Of a stretch of 43,983 nucleotides of DNA, positions 33,194-42,675 are shown one piece after another. A model generated the notes under the pieces. It saw only the letters and a program-made list of their open reading frames with translations, made no database searches and had not been told where the DNA came from. Positions within the stretch are counted from its first letter, which is position 1, and every line of letters starts with the position of its first letter. This stretch comes from Bacteroidales bacterium (GTDB taxonomy: Bacteria > Bacteroidota > Bacteroidia > Bacteroidales > PXBB01): NCBI GenBank assembly GCA_003565735.1, contig PXBB01000148.1, forward strand, positions 1 through 43,983, written 5' to 3'. The position numbers and the translations under genes are program-made.

Positions 33194-36100
33194 TTATGGT
33201 GCTATAATGATTTTCTTGGTGTGAGTTTGGTCATTAAATGTTATATGTACCATATATGTTCCTGCTGCCTGATCTGAAAGGTTAACGTTCTTTTTGAAAC
33301 TTTTTGTGCGACCCAAAGCTTTTTTATAAACTACTTGCCCTATAGAATTCAGTATCCTGATTTTTATATTTTGAATGGCATCTGCACTGTAATAAATTGT
33401 AAAATATCCATCAGACAAAGTGGGATACACATTAAAATGCTGACGTAAATCTTTCGATAGTACACTACTAGATGTAAAGTTATGGCAATCGGATATTGCA
33501 AAGCAGCTGTCTTTAACTATGTGTACAGCATAACTGCCATTATGTTCCGGTAAGAAGAATTGATCATTTGCACCACCTATTAAATGAAAACCATTGTCGC
33601 AATCGAGCCATTGGTAAAAGTTTGCATTACTATCAACTGCCAAAAGACCATTGTTATAAAAGATAACCGTCGTGTCAATTTCAATGATTTCAAGATTTAG
33701 ATACAGCACACTGTCACACCCGTTTATTGTTTGCAGTGTGTCAGTATATATGCCTGATAGTGTAATGGTATCCCCGTTAAATATATAGTAATCATCACAA
33801 ATTGTTTCAAACAAGTAAGAGTTAATTTCATATATTTCCAAATCCAGTACAAGCGCCAAGCTGTCGCAGCCATTATTATCCTGGAAAATATGCGTGTAGT
33901 AACCAGCCTCTTTCAACTCTTTGCCATAATAATCATAACTGCTACCTAAACAAAAACTGTCAGTTATAGTATCAACCATGATTTTACTTCCATACAGCAA
34001 AATGTTATCAAATCTGTTATTACCTGAAGTTGCATTTGCATTTATACCTGTAAAATCAATACGAACCTGAAAATTGGGATTGTTTGAGGCTTCTTCAATA
34101 GCTTCAAAGCAATAATTGAAGACCTGATATTCTTCAAGTACAGGTATTGAATCTTCTATGAGTAGCCATGGACTAAGTGAGTCGTTTCTATAATATAATG
34201 TTTGATTTTGTGCACCATTAGTAGTACGACGTACAGCATAAGAAAAGCCTACATCAAACACTCCTTCAGTAGGTAAAGAAATGATTAAACTTCTGACATG
34301 AGAGGGATTTCTCACCCTTAAACCATAACCAGACTCTTCGTTGTTATGAGTGTTAAGGAGTGTTCCATTACTCACTTTGTCCATATAGCCGTTGCCAAAT
34401 CCAGGATATGTTATAGAAGCCGGTGTAAGCGTTAAACTTTCATCAGCGTAAACATTGGTAATTGTATCCTCTGGTAAATTATTAAAATGGAAGTAATGTA
34501 TCAATTGTTTTGAACAATGATAGGGAACTCCTGATAATGAGATGTTGTCAAACCTGTTGTTGCCTGAGGTGGTATCGGCGTTAACACCGCAAAACAATAT
34601 CCTGATCTTGAAAAAGGGGTTGTTATTGACCTCTTCAATATGAGAAAAGTCGATAAGATGTAATTGATATTCCTGTGTAATTGTGATGGTATCATTTATG
34701 TTTATCCAGTTTGATTCGGGGCCTGTTTTGTATTGTACAAGCTGATTTTGAGCACCATTATTTGTTCTGTAAACCGCATAGCGGAATTTGATATCTTTAA
34801 AACCTACAGTAGGTAATGCAAACTCAAGTGTTCTGTTGTGAGAAGGGTTTCTTACCCTGAGCCCTTTACCCTCATCCGCATCAAAATGAACATTGAGGAT
34901 GGTGCCTGCATTTACAGCATCCATATAGCCATCGCTATCTCCAGTATATTGAATGTGCCCAAGTCCTGCTCTGCTGCTGTCAGCGAATACGTTTCGGAGT
35001 TTACCTGAAGGTAAATCGTTAAAATGCCAATAGTGTATAGCTGTTGAATCCGATCCCCACAGGGGGTCTTTTATAAAAACAGCAGTCAAAGCTACAGTAT
35101 CTGTGTGGTAATATGATTTTATAGTAGCCCATGTGCTATCCTGACTGCCTGCACCAATCCAGTGAGAAAAAATATAGCCCAGCTCAGCATGTGCCGTTAT
35201 TTCAACAGGAATATCTTTGAAGTAAACTCCTTCCCAGGGGTAGGGGTTCTTAAAGAAACCGGGTGCGTCTTTAGCAATTTCAACTGTGTTGACCTGTATA
35301 AAACCGTGGGTTGTATCTGACACATCAAGCTGGAGCATAAATGTATCATTGGGTAACTCAAAAAAGGACAGAATATGCTGGCGCATATAGTGTGCCCTTT
35401 TTTCTGAAAAGTTGTAAAGGTGGTTAATATGCGTATTATACATTGCAGGTGTTGGACGATGCCAGCGCCTGTAATGCTCGTAAAGATAATCATCTATTCC
35501 GTTATGAAAAGAATCTATTAAAAAGTGCAAGCGCTCTGTTCTAAAGGCAGTGTTGAGTAAGTCGGCAAAACGGCTAATAAAATCGGTGCGAAATTCAGAG
35601 CTACCTACTATTAATGCACGCAAAGGGAATGTTTGTGTAGGGCCATTGGGTGCCCACGAGGGTGGGGGTGAAGCCATATTAACGTGAGGGTCACTTAGTG
35701 AGTCCAGTCCAATGCAAAAAACCAAACCATTACGGTAGTAGTTATTGTGAGGCCCGAAAACAAATGAGTCATCCAAGTCGTACAAAAGCCATTGCCATTT
35801 ACCATAGGCTGTTTGGGGGCGCCAATATCGAACATTCTTGCCAGGTTGATCTGTATTCATCGAGAAAATTTGCAGTATGTGATAATCTCTGAAATTCTCC
35901 ACATCCATTTGAGTTTTTACATAAGCATAGTTTATAGAATCGTCTAATGATTGCGTGTTGAAAAAATTAAGCAGCGCATTATAATGAACTGAATTGCCAT
36001 ATTCAACAAGGCCATGCCTGTATAGCATGTCAATATCAGTATAGCCATAATTGTTTTCAATATAATTATTATCATACCTTTCCCTGATATTCATAATACC

Positions 36101-37411
36101 CCAATATTCACCGTTCAAGAAAACAATTGATGGCCTGTATGATTGTGTTGCAACATCAGAAAAAGGCTCTATAATACTTTGAACAAAAGCATCTCTATAG
36201 AAAGCTTTATGCCAGTCGGAACCCCCTGCTCTAAGAATGAGTCGTTCGTGGGTAATATCTGGGTTCTGCGGAAATATGGGATAGTCGATACCGCTTTTCC
36301 CATATTGATTTCTAAAGTACAAGCGAAAGCTTTTCAAAGCATAGCGTCTGGAATTGCCGCCATGAATACGAACGCCCATATCTGTTGAAAATCCAAGTTG
36401 ACCATCTGGTTCAAAAAATTCCATATGTGCATCGCGCTCCCAATAGATGCCTCTGGCGTTAAAATGTGTATAAATGCCGGAGTTGCCAAATAATGCAGAT
36501 TCTTCCATAGATATTGATATAACAGGGATGTCATATCTGGTGTCCATGTCGGGTGATACCCAAAAGGTTTTTGTGAAAATTTTTGGACTTAAGGCATTAG
36601 CCTTAAGAACTTTAAAGCGGATATTGGTGCCTTTAAAAACAGTATCCATGGGAGGATACCATCTGAAGGAGGGTGATGCTGTTGGAAATGTTGTTGGAAT
36701 TGCTGATATCTGATCGGGTTCATGGGCCCTATCATATATCAATAAAGAATCCGGGAAAACAGCTGAGTTGGTTGTTGGGACAGACCCATCCATAGTATAG
36801 TAAATAACCATGCTATTGGTATCGGTAGGTGTTATTTTTAGATAGAACGAATCGGTGTAAAAACCTGGTTCATGCGATAAAGGCAAACTTGTTAATAACT
36901 CTTCAAAACCGGGATATAAATTACTTGTGCCTGCTGTCGGCTGATCGAAATAATAAAACATAGAATGCCCGTTAGGGTATCTTCCATAAGAAATATCTGT
37001 TAGTAGGTAAACCGGTGGTATATAATCAACAATAACACCGTTTGTGTCTGTTAGCATTAAGGCTTCTCCTGTTCTGCTTATACGCCACGAGGTATGCAAT
37101 GGCATACCCGTTACTGAACGGTTTTTACCCGATGCCCAAACCAACAAAATACCTCCCGGCTGTATGCTTACATCCGGGAAAACCCATTTGTAAGGATTTA
37201 ATGAATCATCGGTTAAGCCATAGCCCATTAAATTAATAGCTACGGTATCTGCATTATAAATCTCAAGCCAATCCTCATAATCCCCATCTTCATCTGCCAT
37301 GTATGTTGAATTGGAAGACATAAATTCATTGATGTAAAGAGGTTGAGCACCCAAATTTATAATCATGAAAAATAGAAATAACAATGAAAAAAACAGCTTA
37401 AAGATTTGCAT
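33194..37411 (-). CDS. T9SS-exported CotH-domain protein with lamin-tail and repeat domains
   Basis: About 1405 residues. The ATG at 37411 gives a clean signal peptide (MQIFKLFFSLLFLFFMIINLGAQ) and a 30-base leader from the promoter at 37448-37479; the upstream ATG at 37432 would leave only about 9 bases. Domains in order: lamin-tail domain (about 25-135, INEFMSSNSTYMADEDGDYEDWLEIYN), a chitobiase-like C-terminal segment (VIYYTMDGSVPTTNS), the CotH kinase-like domain (about 280-640, with FLNGEYWGIMNIRERYD and WLLYDLDDSF), two tandem 175-residue repeats (DNA about 34515-35040 and 33975-34503), two CDS-type repeats, and a T9SS type A sorting domain at the C-terminus (VYPTLSDGYFTIYY). CotH homologues are atypical protein kinases. 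It should be secreted and attached to the cell surface. Confidence 0.88.
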   Translation of the reverse strand: MQIFKLFFSLLFLFFMIINLGAQPLYINEFMSSNSTYMADEDGDYEDWLEIYNADTVAINLMGYGLTDDSLNPYKWVFPDVSIQPGGILLVWASGKNRSVTGMPLHTSWRISRTGEALMLTDTNGVIVDYIPPVYLLTDISYGRYPNGHSMFYYFDQPTAGTSNLYPGFEELLTSLPLSHEPGFYTDSFYLKITPTDTNSMVIYYTMDGSVPTTNSAVFPDSLLIYDRAHEPDQISAIPTTFPTASPSFRWYPPMDTVFKGTNIRFKVLKANALSPKIFTKTFWVSPDMDTRYDIPVISISMEESALFGNSGIYTHFNARGIYWERDAHMEFFEPDGQLGFSTDMGVRIHGGNSRRYALKSFRLYFRNQYGKSGIDYPIFPQNPDITHERLILRAGGSDWHKAFYRDAFVQSIIEPFSDVATQSYRPSIVFLNGEYWGIMNIRERYDNNYIENNYGYTDIDMLYRHGLVEYGNSVHYNALLNFFNTQSLDDSINYAYVKTQMDVENFRDYHILQIFSMNTDQPGKNVRYWRPQTAYGKWQWLLYDLDDSFVFGPHNNYYRNGLVFCIGLDSLSDPHVNMASPPPSWAPNGPTQTFPLRALIVGSSEFRTDFISRFADLLNTAFRTERLHFLIDSFHNGIDDYLYEHYRRWHRPTPAMYNTHINHLYNFSEKRAHYMRQHILSFFELPNDTFMLQLDVSDTTHGFIQVNTVEIAKDAPGFFKNPYPWEGVYFKDIPVEITAHAELGYIFSHWIGAGSQDSTWATIKSYYHTDTVALTAVFIKDPLWGSDSTAIHYWHFNDLPSGKLRNVFADSSRAGLGHIQYTGDSDGYMDAVNAGTILNVHFDADEGKGLRVRNPSHNRTLEFALPTVGFKDIKFRYAVYRTNNGAQNQLVQYKTGPESNWININDTITITQEYQLHLIDFSHIEEVNNNPFFKIRILFCGVNADTTSGNNRFDNISLSGVPYHCSKQLIHYFHFNNLPEDTITNVYADESLTLTPASITYPGFGNGYMDKVSNGTLLNTHNNEESGYGLRVRNPSHVRSLIISLPTEGVFDVGFSYAVRRTTNGAQNQTLYYRNDSLSPWLLIEDSIPVLEEYQVFNYCFEAIEEASNNPNFQVRIDFTGINANATSGNNRFDNILLYGSKIMVDTITDSFCLGSSYDYYGKELKEAGYYTHIFQDNNGCDSLALVLDLEIYEINSYLFETICDDYYIFNGDTITLSGIYTDTLQTINGCDSVLYLNLEIIEIDTTVIFYNNGLLAVDSNANFYQWLDCDNGFHLIGGANDQFFLPEHNGSYAVHIVKDSCFAISDCHNFTSSSVLSKDLRQHFNVYPTLSDGYFTIYYSADAIQNIKIRILNSIGQVVYKKALGRTKSFKKNVNLSDQAAGTYMVHITFNDQTHTKKIIIAP
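33975..35040 (-). repeat. Two tandem ~175-residue repeats inside the CotH protein
   Basis: Both copies begin IHYW/F-HFN-LP, contain GYMD, GLRVRNPSH, the R-T-NGAQNQ motif and end with TSGNNRFDNI. Agreement across the copies is high at these motifs and lower between them, as expected of an old duplication. The boundary lies near 34505. Confidence 0.75.
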
Positions 37412-37447
37412 ATGACTTTGGTGGTTTATCATTTACTTAAGGAATTA

Positions 37448-37479
37448 CAAATCTAAAAAAAAAAATGTTGTCAAGCAAA
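37448..37479 (-). promoter_or_regulatory. Consensus promoter of the CotH gene
   Basis: On the minus strand TTTG (37476-37479), a 20-base spacer and TAGATTTG (37448-37455). The expected start near 37441 supports the ATG at 37411 rather than the one at 37432. Confidence 0.6.
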
Positions 37480-37691
37480 CAGTTTTGCAAAAAAACTGAT
37501 TTATTTGTTGGTTCAAAGTCTTTGTATGAATTTCTGTCACTACATTATAGCTAATTATGTAAAAATCCATAAAAAAGTTTCAATAAATTTTTAGTCATAA
37601 AGCAGCATATTGGCTTATAAAAAAATGCAGCTCTTAGTCTTTTTTTTTATAAGTTTGTAAGACAATAATATCGGTTATTAAATATTCAATT

Positions 37692-38114
37692 ATGCGTATC
37701 ATCATCATTAATGGCCCAAACTTGAACCTTTTAGGTAAAAGAGCACCTGAAACATATGGCACAAGGTCTTTCGATACATTTTTTAGTGAGTTGAAAAAAA
37801 AGTTTCCAAAACACACAATTGATTATTATCAGTCTAACATAGAGGGTGAAATAATTGATTGCTTACATCGTAGCGACCAAACGCACGATGCAGTAATATT
37901 AAATCCGGGAGCTTACGCACATACCTCTGTAGCAATAAGCGATGCCGTTGAGGCAATTGGTATTCCTGTGGTTGAGGTGCATATTTCAAATATATACACA
38001 CGTGATAAGTACAGACAGGATTTGATTATTGCCAGTCAATGCAAAGGCGTTATAATAGGGTTTGGCCTTAAAGGCTACGAATTGGCTGTTAGTGTTTTAC
38101 TGAATGATTCGTAA
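37692..38114 (+). CDS. aroQ: 3-Dehydroquinate dehydratase, type II
   Basis: 140 residues, the usual size of the dodecameric type II enzyme of the shikimate pathway (3-dehydroquinate to 3-dehydroshikimate). Motifs: INGPNLNLLGKRAPETYG with catalytic Tyr22 and the flexible-loop Arg17, YQSNIEGEIID, ILNPGAYAHTSVAISDA and VEVHISNIYTRDKYR with the catalytic His. It stands alone, divergent from the CotH gene; a TTTG box at 37654-37657 may be its -33 element but no clear -7 box follows. Confidence 0.96.
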   Translation: MRIIIINGPNLNLLGKRAPETYGTRSFDTFFSELKKKFPKHTIDYYQSNIEGEIIDCLHRSDQTHDAVILNPGAYAHTSVAISDAVEAIGIPVVEVHISNIYTRDKYRQDLIIASQCKGVIIGFGLKGYELAVSVLLNDS

Positions 38115-38214
38115 ATCTACTGCTAATAGATTTATACCATTGAATCATTTTTGAGAACAAATTTGACACTTCATTTCATACTAACAAAAAGCAGGCAGAA
38201 TCTAAAGTTTAAAG

Positions 38215-39051
38215 CTAATTTAAATCAGTTAGTTCTAAGCTTATTTCCCAAAGTTTTTCCGCATCAGTAGTGTTAAGAGCATTTTTATGAGGGCTTATGG
38301 CCTTACATTTTTTGAAATACAGTCCGGTTTTGTTTGCAACTTCATCCGAAAGGGCAAGATAAATACTTGTTGCGGCTCCTTTCTCCGGTGTAATCATGAA
38401 AAATTTGAAGATTGACTTTATAAGTCCGTTCATTTTATCAAAAAGGCTGGTGTTGACAACGCCGGGGTGCAGGCTGTTGACAGTAACACCAGACCCTTCA
38501 AGTATTTTTGAAAGTTTTCTTGTAAATAAAATATTTGCCAATTTCGACTGACCGTATGCCTTAAAACTACTAAATGACTTTTCGCTTTGTAAATCATTAA
38601 AGTTTATTTGTCCAAACTTGTGTGCTTCCGATGCTACATTAATAATGCGAGCTTTTGGTGTTTTCTTTATAATGTCAAGCAAAGATTTTGTAAGTAAAAA
38701 ATGAGAGAGGTGGTTTATTGCAAAATTTTTCTCAAAACCATCTTCGGTTAGTTCTCTTTTAGAAAACCATACGCCTGCATTATTAATGAGCAAGTGAAGT
38801 TGTGTGTATTCAGCTCTGAAAACTTCAACAAAATTTTGCACGCTTTTCAACGATTCTAAATCACATTCTACCAACCTGACTTGTTGAGAACTATAAAGTG
38901 CCTCAATTTCTTTTTTGAGCTGTTTGCCTTTTTCCATATTACGTACAGGAAGCACCAGATGGTAATCGGCCTTAGCTAATGCTTTAACTGTCTCACGGCC
39001 AATTCCCGATGTGCTCCCTGTAACAATTGCAGTTTTATTTTCAGTAGCCAT
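38215..39051 (-). CDS. Short-chain dehydrogenase/reductase
   Basis: 278 residues. Classical SDR pattern: cofactor loop VTGSTSGIGRET (about 10-21), NNAG (about 90-93) and catalytic Tyr-x-x-x-Lys in YGQSKLANILF. Its spacing and the VNSLHPGVVNTSLF stretch resemble the retinol dehydrogenase/WWOX-like SDR branch; the NADP/NAD preference cannot be stated. It is the last gene of a three-gene unit headed by a MarR regulator, 2 bases after the flavodoxin-fold reductase gene, so it probably helps to detoxify a reactive carbonyl or quinone (inference). Confidence 0.88.
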   Translation of the reverse strand: MATENKTAIVTGSTSGIGRETVKALAKADYHLVLPVRNMEKGKQLKKEIEALYSSQQVRLVECDLESLKSVQNFVEVFRAEYTQLHLLINNAGVWFSKRELTEDGFEKNFAINHLSHFLLTKSLLDIIKKTPKARIINVASEAHKFGQINFNDLQSEKSFSSFKAYGQSKLANILFTRKLSKILEGSGVTVNSLHPGVVNTSLFDKMNGLIKSIFKFFMITPEKGAATSIYLALSDEVANKTGLYFKKCKAISPHKNALNTTDAEKLWEISLELTDLN

Positions 39052-39053
39052 AA

Positions 39054-39632
39054 CTAAAATTTTTTGATTTCTTCGGCTGTTTCCTCAAGGTATGTTTTAC
39101 GCACATCATCGCTAACACTGGTAACAGATGGGAAAAAGATGTGTTTTTTTACCTTTATACCTGTAAAATCAAAAATGCCGGTATCGGATGTTAATTTCAT
39201 TGCATCGTACATTCCTATGGATTCGTAAGCCTCCTTAGGCATACCTGATGTGCTGAAAATCAAGGCTTCTTTACCTTCTAAAAGTTTCACAAGACCTTTA
39301 TCATCAAACTTATAAGCAAAACCATACAGCAATACGCGGTCAAAATAACCCTTTAAAATTGCCGGCAAACCTGTCCACCATACCGGGTAAATAACTACGA
39401 TTTTTTCTGCCCAACTGATATAATCTTGTTCGGTTTTTATGTCTGAGGGAAGATTCCCTGTTTGTAATCGCTCAAAATCTTTTGTCGTCAGAACAGGGTC
39501 AAACTGTAATTCATACAGGTCTCTGACAATAATTTCATGATTCTTTTGTTTGAGTTCCTCAACAACCCGTTCTTTTATTGAATTGTTAAAACTTGATTTG
39601 TTGTGACTTCCAATTATTACTAATGTTTTCAT
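39054..39632 (-). CDS. NAD(P)H dehydrogenase (quinone) of the flavodoxin-fold family
   Basis: 192 residues, resembling MdaB/KefF/NQO1-type FMN/FAD reductases. TLVIIGSHNKSSFNNSIKERV is the flavin phosphate loop and YPVWWTGLPAILKGYFDRVL is the typical flavin/substrate motif (about 115-134), followed by FSTSGMPKEAY. Such enzymes do two-electron reduction of quinones. It lies between the MarR gene and the SDR gene on the same strand. Confidence 0.88.
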   Translation of the reverse strand: MKTLVIIGSHNKSSFNNSIKERVVEELKQKNHEIIVRDLYELQFDPVLTTKDFERLQTGNLPSDIKTEQDYISWAEKIVVIYPVWWTGLPAILKGYFDRVLLYGFAYKFDDKGLVKLLEGKEALIFSTSGMPKEAYESIGMYDAMKLTSDTGIFDFTGIKVKKHIFFPSVTSVSDDVRKTYLEETAEEIKKF

Positions 39633-39653
39633 AATGTTAATTTTTTTTAGTGT

Positions 39654-40103
39654 TTAATTTTTTTCTAACTCAGTTATTCCTTTTTTGAAACTTCTCAGAC
39701 CTTCAGCAAATATTTGAATTTCCCCGGTAGTAAATGTTTCATGAATGGCTATTACCATTTCCTGGTTAACATGACGGTGGTTGCCATAAAACAATTTACC
39801 CTCAGGTGTAAGTCTGACGTATTTGTTGCGTCTGTCTTTTTTACAAGGAATACGTTTTATATATTGCCTAGCCTCCAAAAAGTCGATTGTGCGGGTGACA
39901 TATGCTTTGTCTTTGTGCAACAGGTTGGCCAGTGTTTGTTGTGTCATGCTTCCCTTGTGATATAGCAAATCAATAACAAGCCATTGCTCTAAGTTTAAGT
40001 CTGCATTTGACGCTCCAAAAAAACACTGCAACTTTTTGTCTAAAGCATCCTCAGCTTTTTTAAAAAGAAGATATAGCGTACTTATGGAATCTGAGTTTTT
40101 CAT
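39654..40103 (-). CDS. MarR-family transcriptional regulator
   Basis: 149 residues from the ATG at 40103. The frame stays open upstream to a TTG at 40130, but that codon overlaps the -7 box at 40128-40135, so the start must lie further in; ATG 40115 would leave only about 7 bases of leader. MarR fold: wHTH at about 40-110 (SMTQQTLANLLHKDKAYVTRTIDFLEARQYI, then PCKKDRRNKYVRLTPEG with the wing), flanked by dimerisation helices. MarR proteins usually repress neighbouring genes and are released by phenols, quinones or oxidants. Here it heads the operon with the flavodoxin-fold reductase and SDR, and probably also controls itself. Confidence 0.87.
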   Translation of the reverse strand: MKNSDSISTLYLLFKKAEDALDKKLQCFFGASNADLNLEQWLVIDLLYHKGSMTQQTLANLLHKDKAYVTRTIDFLEARQYIKRIPCKKDRRNKYVRLTPEGKLFYGNHRHVNQEMVIAIHETFTTGEIQIFAEGLRSFKKGITELEKN

Positions 40104-40127
40104 GTTTAGTTTCATATAAAACAGTTG

Positions 40128-40156
40128 CAAAAATAACTATAATTAACGACACCAAA
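40128..40156 (-). promoter_or_regulatory. Promoter of the MarR operon
   Basis: On the minus strand TTTG (40153-40156), a 17-base spacer and TATTTTTG (40128-40135). The expected start is near 40122. The promoter overlaps the longest open frame of the MarR gene and so decides its start. Confidence 0.6.
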
Positions 40157-40365
40157 TTTTAAAATATGTTAAATTGAACTTTTCTTAATAGAGAGGAGTG
40201 ACTGGGTAATTTTTTGTCTCAATTCAGGGGGGGCGAGCAAATTTTTTTTACTCCATTTCAAAAAAAAGTATTTGTACTGAAAAGCATTAACATATTTTTG
40301 AAAAAATTGTTTAAAACTAAATTAAAAAAGTATTAAAAAATGGTTACAAATTTGAAAAACTGAAT

Positions 40366-40373
40366 TAATTTTG
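40366..40373 (+). promoter_or_regulatory. Promoter -7 element for the Na/Pi transporter
   Basis: TAATTTTG matches TAnnTTTG and lies 22 bases before the ATG at 40395. No good TTTG box is found at the normal spacing. Confidence 0.4.
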
Positions 40374-40394
40374 GCAAAAAAAATTAAAAGTTAA

Positions 40395-42086
40395 ATGAGC
40401 TATACTTTATTTGATTTTATTACGCTTATTGGTTCTTTGTGCTTATTTTTATTTGGCATGAAAATGATGAGCGAGGGTATTCAGAAGATAGCTGGTGAGA
40501 AGCTGCGCTCTATTCTTGCTGGTATGACGAAAAACCGTTTTTTTGCTATTCTTACCGGTGTATTTATAACAACAATGGTTCAGTCATCATCGGCAACAAC
40601 AGTAATGGTAGTAAGTTTTGTAAATGCCGGTCTTTTTAATATCAGCCAGGCATTGGGCGTTATTATGGGTGCTAATATTGGAACGACAACAACAGCATGG
40701 TTAATATCTATTTTAGGATTCAAAGTAAATATAGCAGCTATTAGCTTACCAATTATAGGTATAGGTTTTCCTTTTTTATTTTCAAAAAAGCTTCGAAACA
40801 ATTATTTAGCTGAAATACTCATAGGCTTTGCTTTATTATTTATGGGCCTTGAGCTTCTTAAAGAGTCGGTTCCTAACCTGCAAGAGAATCCCGGGATGTT
40901 TGATTTTGTGCAAAATTTTACGGGAGGCGGTTATGGCAACCTTTTTATTTTCATAGCCTTAGGGACTATACTCACGATTGTACTCCAATCATCAAGTGCT
41001 ACAATGGCTTTAACTTTGGTTATGTGCAACAATGGGTGGATAGGTTTTGCAGAAGGTGCTGCATTAGTCCTTGGGGAAAATATCGGCACCACCATAACAG
41101 CCAATCTGGCGAGTTTGATTGGTAATGCAGAAGCTAGGAGAGCAGCACTATCGCACACGATATTTAATATTTTTGGTATTATCTGGATTCTATTTCTTTT
41201 TAACAGATATTTGTCGGGTATTGATAGTTTTATGTTAAAAATTGGTGCAAACTCACCCATGGAAAATCCGGAATCAATCCCTTATGCATTATCCATATTT
41301 CATACCAGTTTCAACATCATCAACACACTGGTTCTGGTATGGTTTGCACGTATTATTCTGACTATAACACAGTTGGTGTATCCCCCTAAAAAAGAAGAAG
41401 AGGAAAAGAAACAAATTGAATATATGGGCTTTGGATTAATGCAATTACCTGAACTTTCTTTGTTAGAGGCCAAAAACTTAACCATTAAGTATGCACATAT
41501 TTCTAAAAAGATGTTTTCTTTTGTTGAGGAGCTTATGCGTGAAGAAAATGAAGCCAAAAGAGATGATATTTTAAAGCGGGTTATCAAATATGAAGAAATT
41601 GTTGATAAGGTAGAGCAAGAAATTACTGAGTATCTGGTAAATGTTTCAAATAAGGAGGTTAGTGCTCTTGCCAAAGAAAGAATTAGACGCTTACGCATTG
41701 TTAGCATAGAGATAGAAAAAATTGGTGATACCTGCAATAAAGCTGCCAACTTAATTAGAGAAATACAAAGGGAGGATATAAGCTTTTCTTCTAAACAGAA
41801 AGCCAAAATTGATTTTATGTTTGATTTAGTTGAGGAAGCATTTGATATCATGTTTAAGATACTGGAAACTGAAAATAAAGAATATATCAATGAGGCTGTG
41901 GATATAGAGAACCGTATCAATGCCTTCCGTGATCAAATAAGAGACAACCTTTACGAAAAATTTGAAAAAAGCTCTAAAAAATTCAAATCAGGCTTCTTTG
42001 CTAATAAAATATGTACATCTTGTGAAAAAATTGGAGACAATATTTTCAATATCAATGAAGTGGTTCTTAGTATCAGCGTAGAATAA
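40395..42086 (+). CDS. Na+/phosphate cotransporter family protein with PhoU-like domain
   Basis: 563 residues. Eight to nine membrane helices in the first 340 residues with the two inverted repeats of the NptA/SLC34 family: QSSSATTVMVVSFV, GANIGTTTTAWLIS, then QSSSATMALTLVM, GENIGTTITANLASL. The C-terminal third (about 365-560) is a helical PhoU-like domain (RRLRIVSIEIEKIGDTCNKAAN and SCEKIGDNIFNIN). It takes up (or releases) phosphate with sodium, which fits an Nqr-based sodium economy. The gene stands alone. Confidence 0.92.
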   Translation: MSYTLFDFITLIGSLCLFLFGMKMMSEGIQKIAGEKLRSILAGMTKNRFFAILTGVFITTMVQSSSATTVMVVSFVNAGLFNISQALGVIMGANIGTTTTAWLISILGFKVNIAAISLPIIGIGFPFLFSKKLRNNYLAEILIGFALLFMGLELLKESVPNLQENPGMFDFVQNFTGGGYGNLFIFIALGTILTIVLQSSSATMALTLVMCNNGWIGFAEGAALVLGENIGTTITANLASLIGNAEARRAALSHTIFNIFGIIWILFLFNRYLSGIDSFMLKIGANSPMENPESIPYALSIFHTSFNIINTLVLVWFARIILTITQLVYPPKKEEEEKKQIEYMGFGLMQLPELSLLEAKNLTIKYAHISKKMFSFVEELMREENEAKRDDILKRVIKYEEIVDKVEQEITEYLVNVSNKEVSALAKERIRRLRIVSIEIEKIGDTCNKAANLIREIQREDISFSSKQKAKIDFMFDLVEEAFDIMFKILETENKEYINEAVDIENRINAFRDQIRDNLYEKFEKSSKKFKSGFFANKICTSCEKIGDNIFNINEVVLSISVE

Positions 42087-42111
42087 CTTTGGGATTTAAA
42101 ATATCAAAGTT
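42085..42111 (+). terminator. Weak hairpin after the Na/Pi transporter
   Basis: AACTTTG (42085-42091) pairs with CAAAGTT (42105-42111) around a 13-base loop, followed by CGTTTTC. The AT-rich stem overlaps the stop codon, so the terminator role is tentative. Confidence 0.3.
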
Positions 42112-42232
42112 CGTTTTCACGGACCGTAGCTTCAAATGCGATAATTTCTTGTTTATATTTTTCATTCACAACACCTTACATGATTTAAAAATAAAAAAAA
42201 CTAAAAAAGTGCGCCGATGTAAAATCTTTTTG

Positions 42233-42240
42233 TATTTTTG
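42233..42240 (+). promoter_or_regulatory. Promoter -7 element for the tRNA cluster
   Basis: TATTTTTG is a full TAnnTTTG match ending 12 bases before the first tRNA base, so the start point is close to the tRNA 5' end. Confidence 0.5.
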
Positions 42241-42252
42241 CAACTCGAAAAA

Positions 42253-42342
<90 letters not shown>

Positions 42343-42358
42343 GAGTTCTTTTTCTTAT

Positions 42359-42433
42359 CGGGGTGTAGCGTAGTCCGGTTATCGCGCCTGCTTTGGGAGC
42401 AGGAGGTCGCAGGTTCGAATCCTGCCACCCCGA
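42359..42433 (+). tRNA. tRNA-Pro (TGG)
   Basis: 75 bases. Acceptor CGGGGTG pairs with CACCCCG, anticodon stem CCTGC/GCAGG with loop TTTGGGA (anticodon TGG at 42394-42396), and T arm with TTCGAAT. CCA is not encoded: the discriminator A is followed by CAC. It lies 16 bases after tRNA-Ser. Confidence 0.95.
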
Positions 42434-42454
42434 CACAAAATCATCTTACATTAC

Positions 42455-42528
42455 GGTCCCGTAGCTCAGCTGGATAGAGCAACAGCCTTCTAAGCTGTGG
42501 GTCAAAGGTTCGAATCCTTTCGGGATCA
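42455..42528 (+). tRNA. tRNA-Arg (TCT)
   Basis: 74 bases. Acceptor GGTCCCG pairs with CGGGATC (one G-U), D arm GCTCAGCTGGATAGAGC, anticodon stem ACAGC/GCTGT with loop CTTCTAA (anticodon TCT at 42489-42491), and T arm with TTCGAAT. No CCA is encoded: the discriminator A is followed by CG. It decodes AGA and AGG. Confidence 0.95.
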
Positions 42529-42540
42529 CGAAAACAGTTA

Positions 42541-42570
42541 AAAAACGAAACAAAATGTTTCGTTTTTTTT
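42541..42570 (+). terminator. Intrinsic terminator of the tRNA cluster
   Basis: A stem of about 12 bp (AAAAACGAAACA with TGTTTCGTTTTT, 42541-42552 and 42556-42567) with a 3-base loop, ending in a run of eight T. It lies 13 bases beyond the tRNA-Arg 3' end. Confidence 0.8.
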
Positions 42571-42675
42571 CGTATAAGGCCTATCTGATGCACAAAATCG
42601 TAAAAAAATTAAAAGAACTTTATGACAACCTATTTCATGAAATAGCATTTGCGTTATGATAAGCCATTAGTTTAT

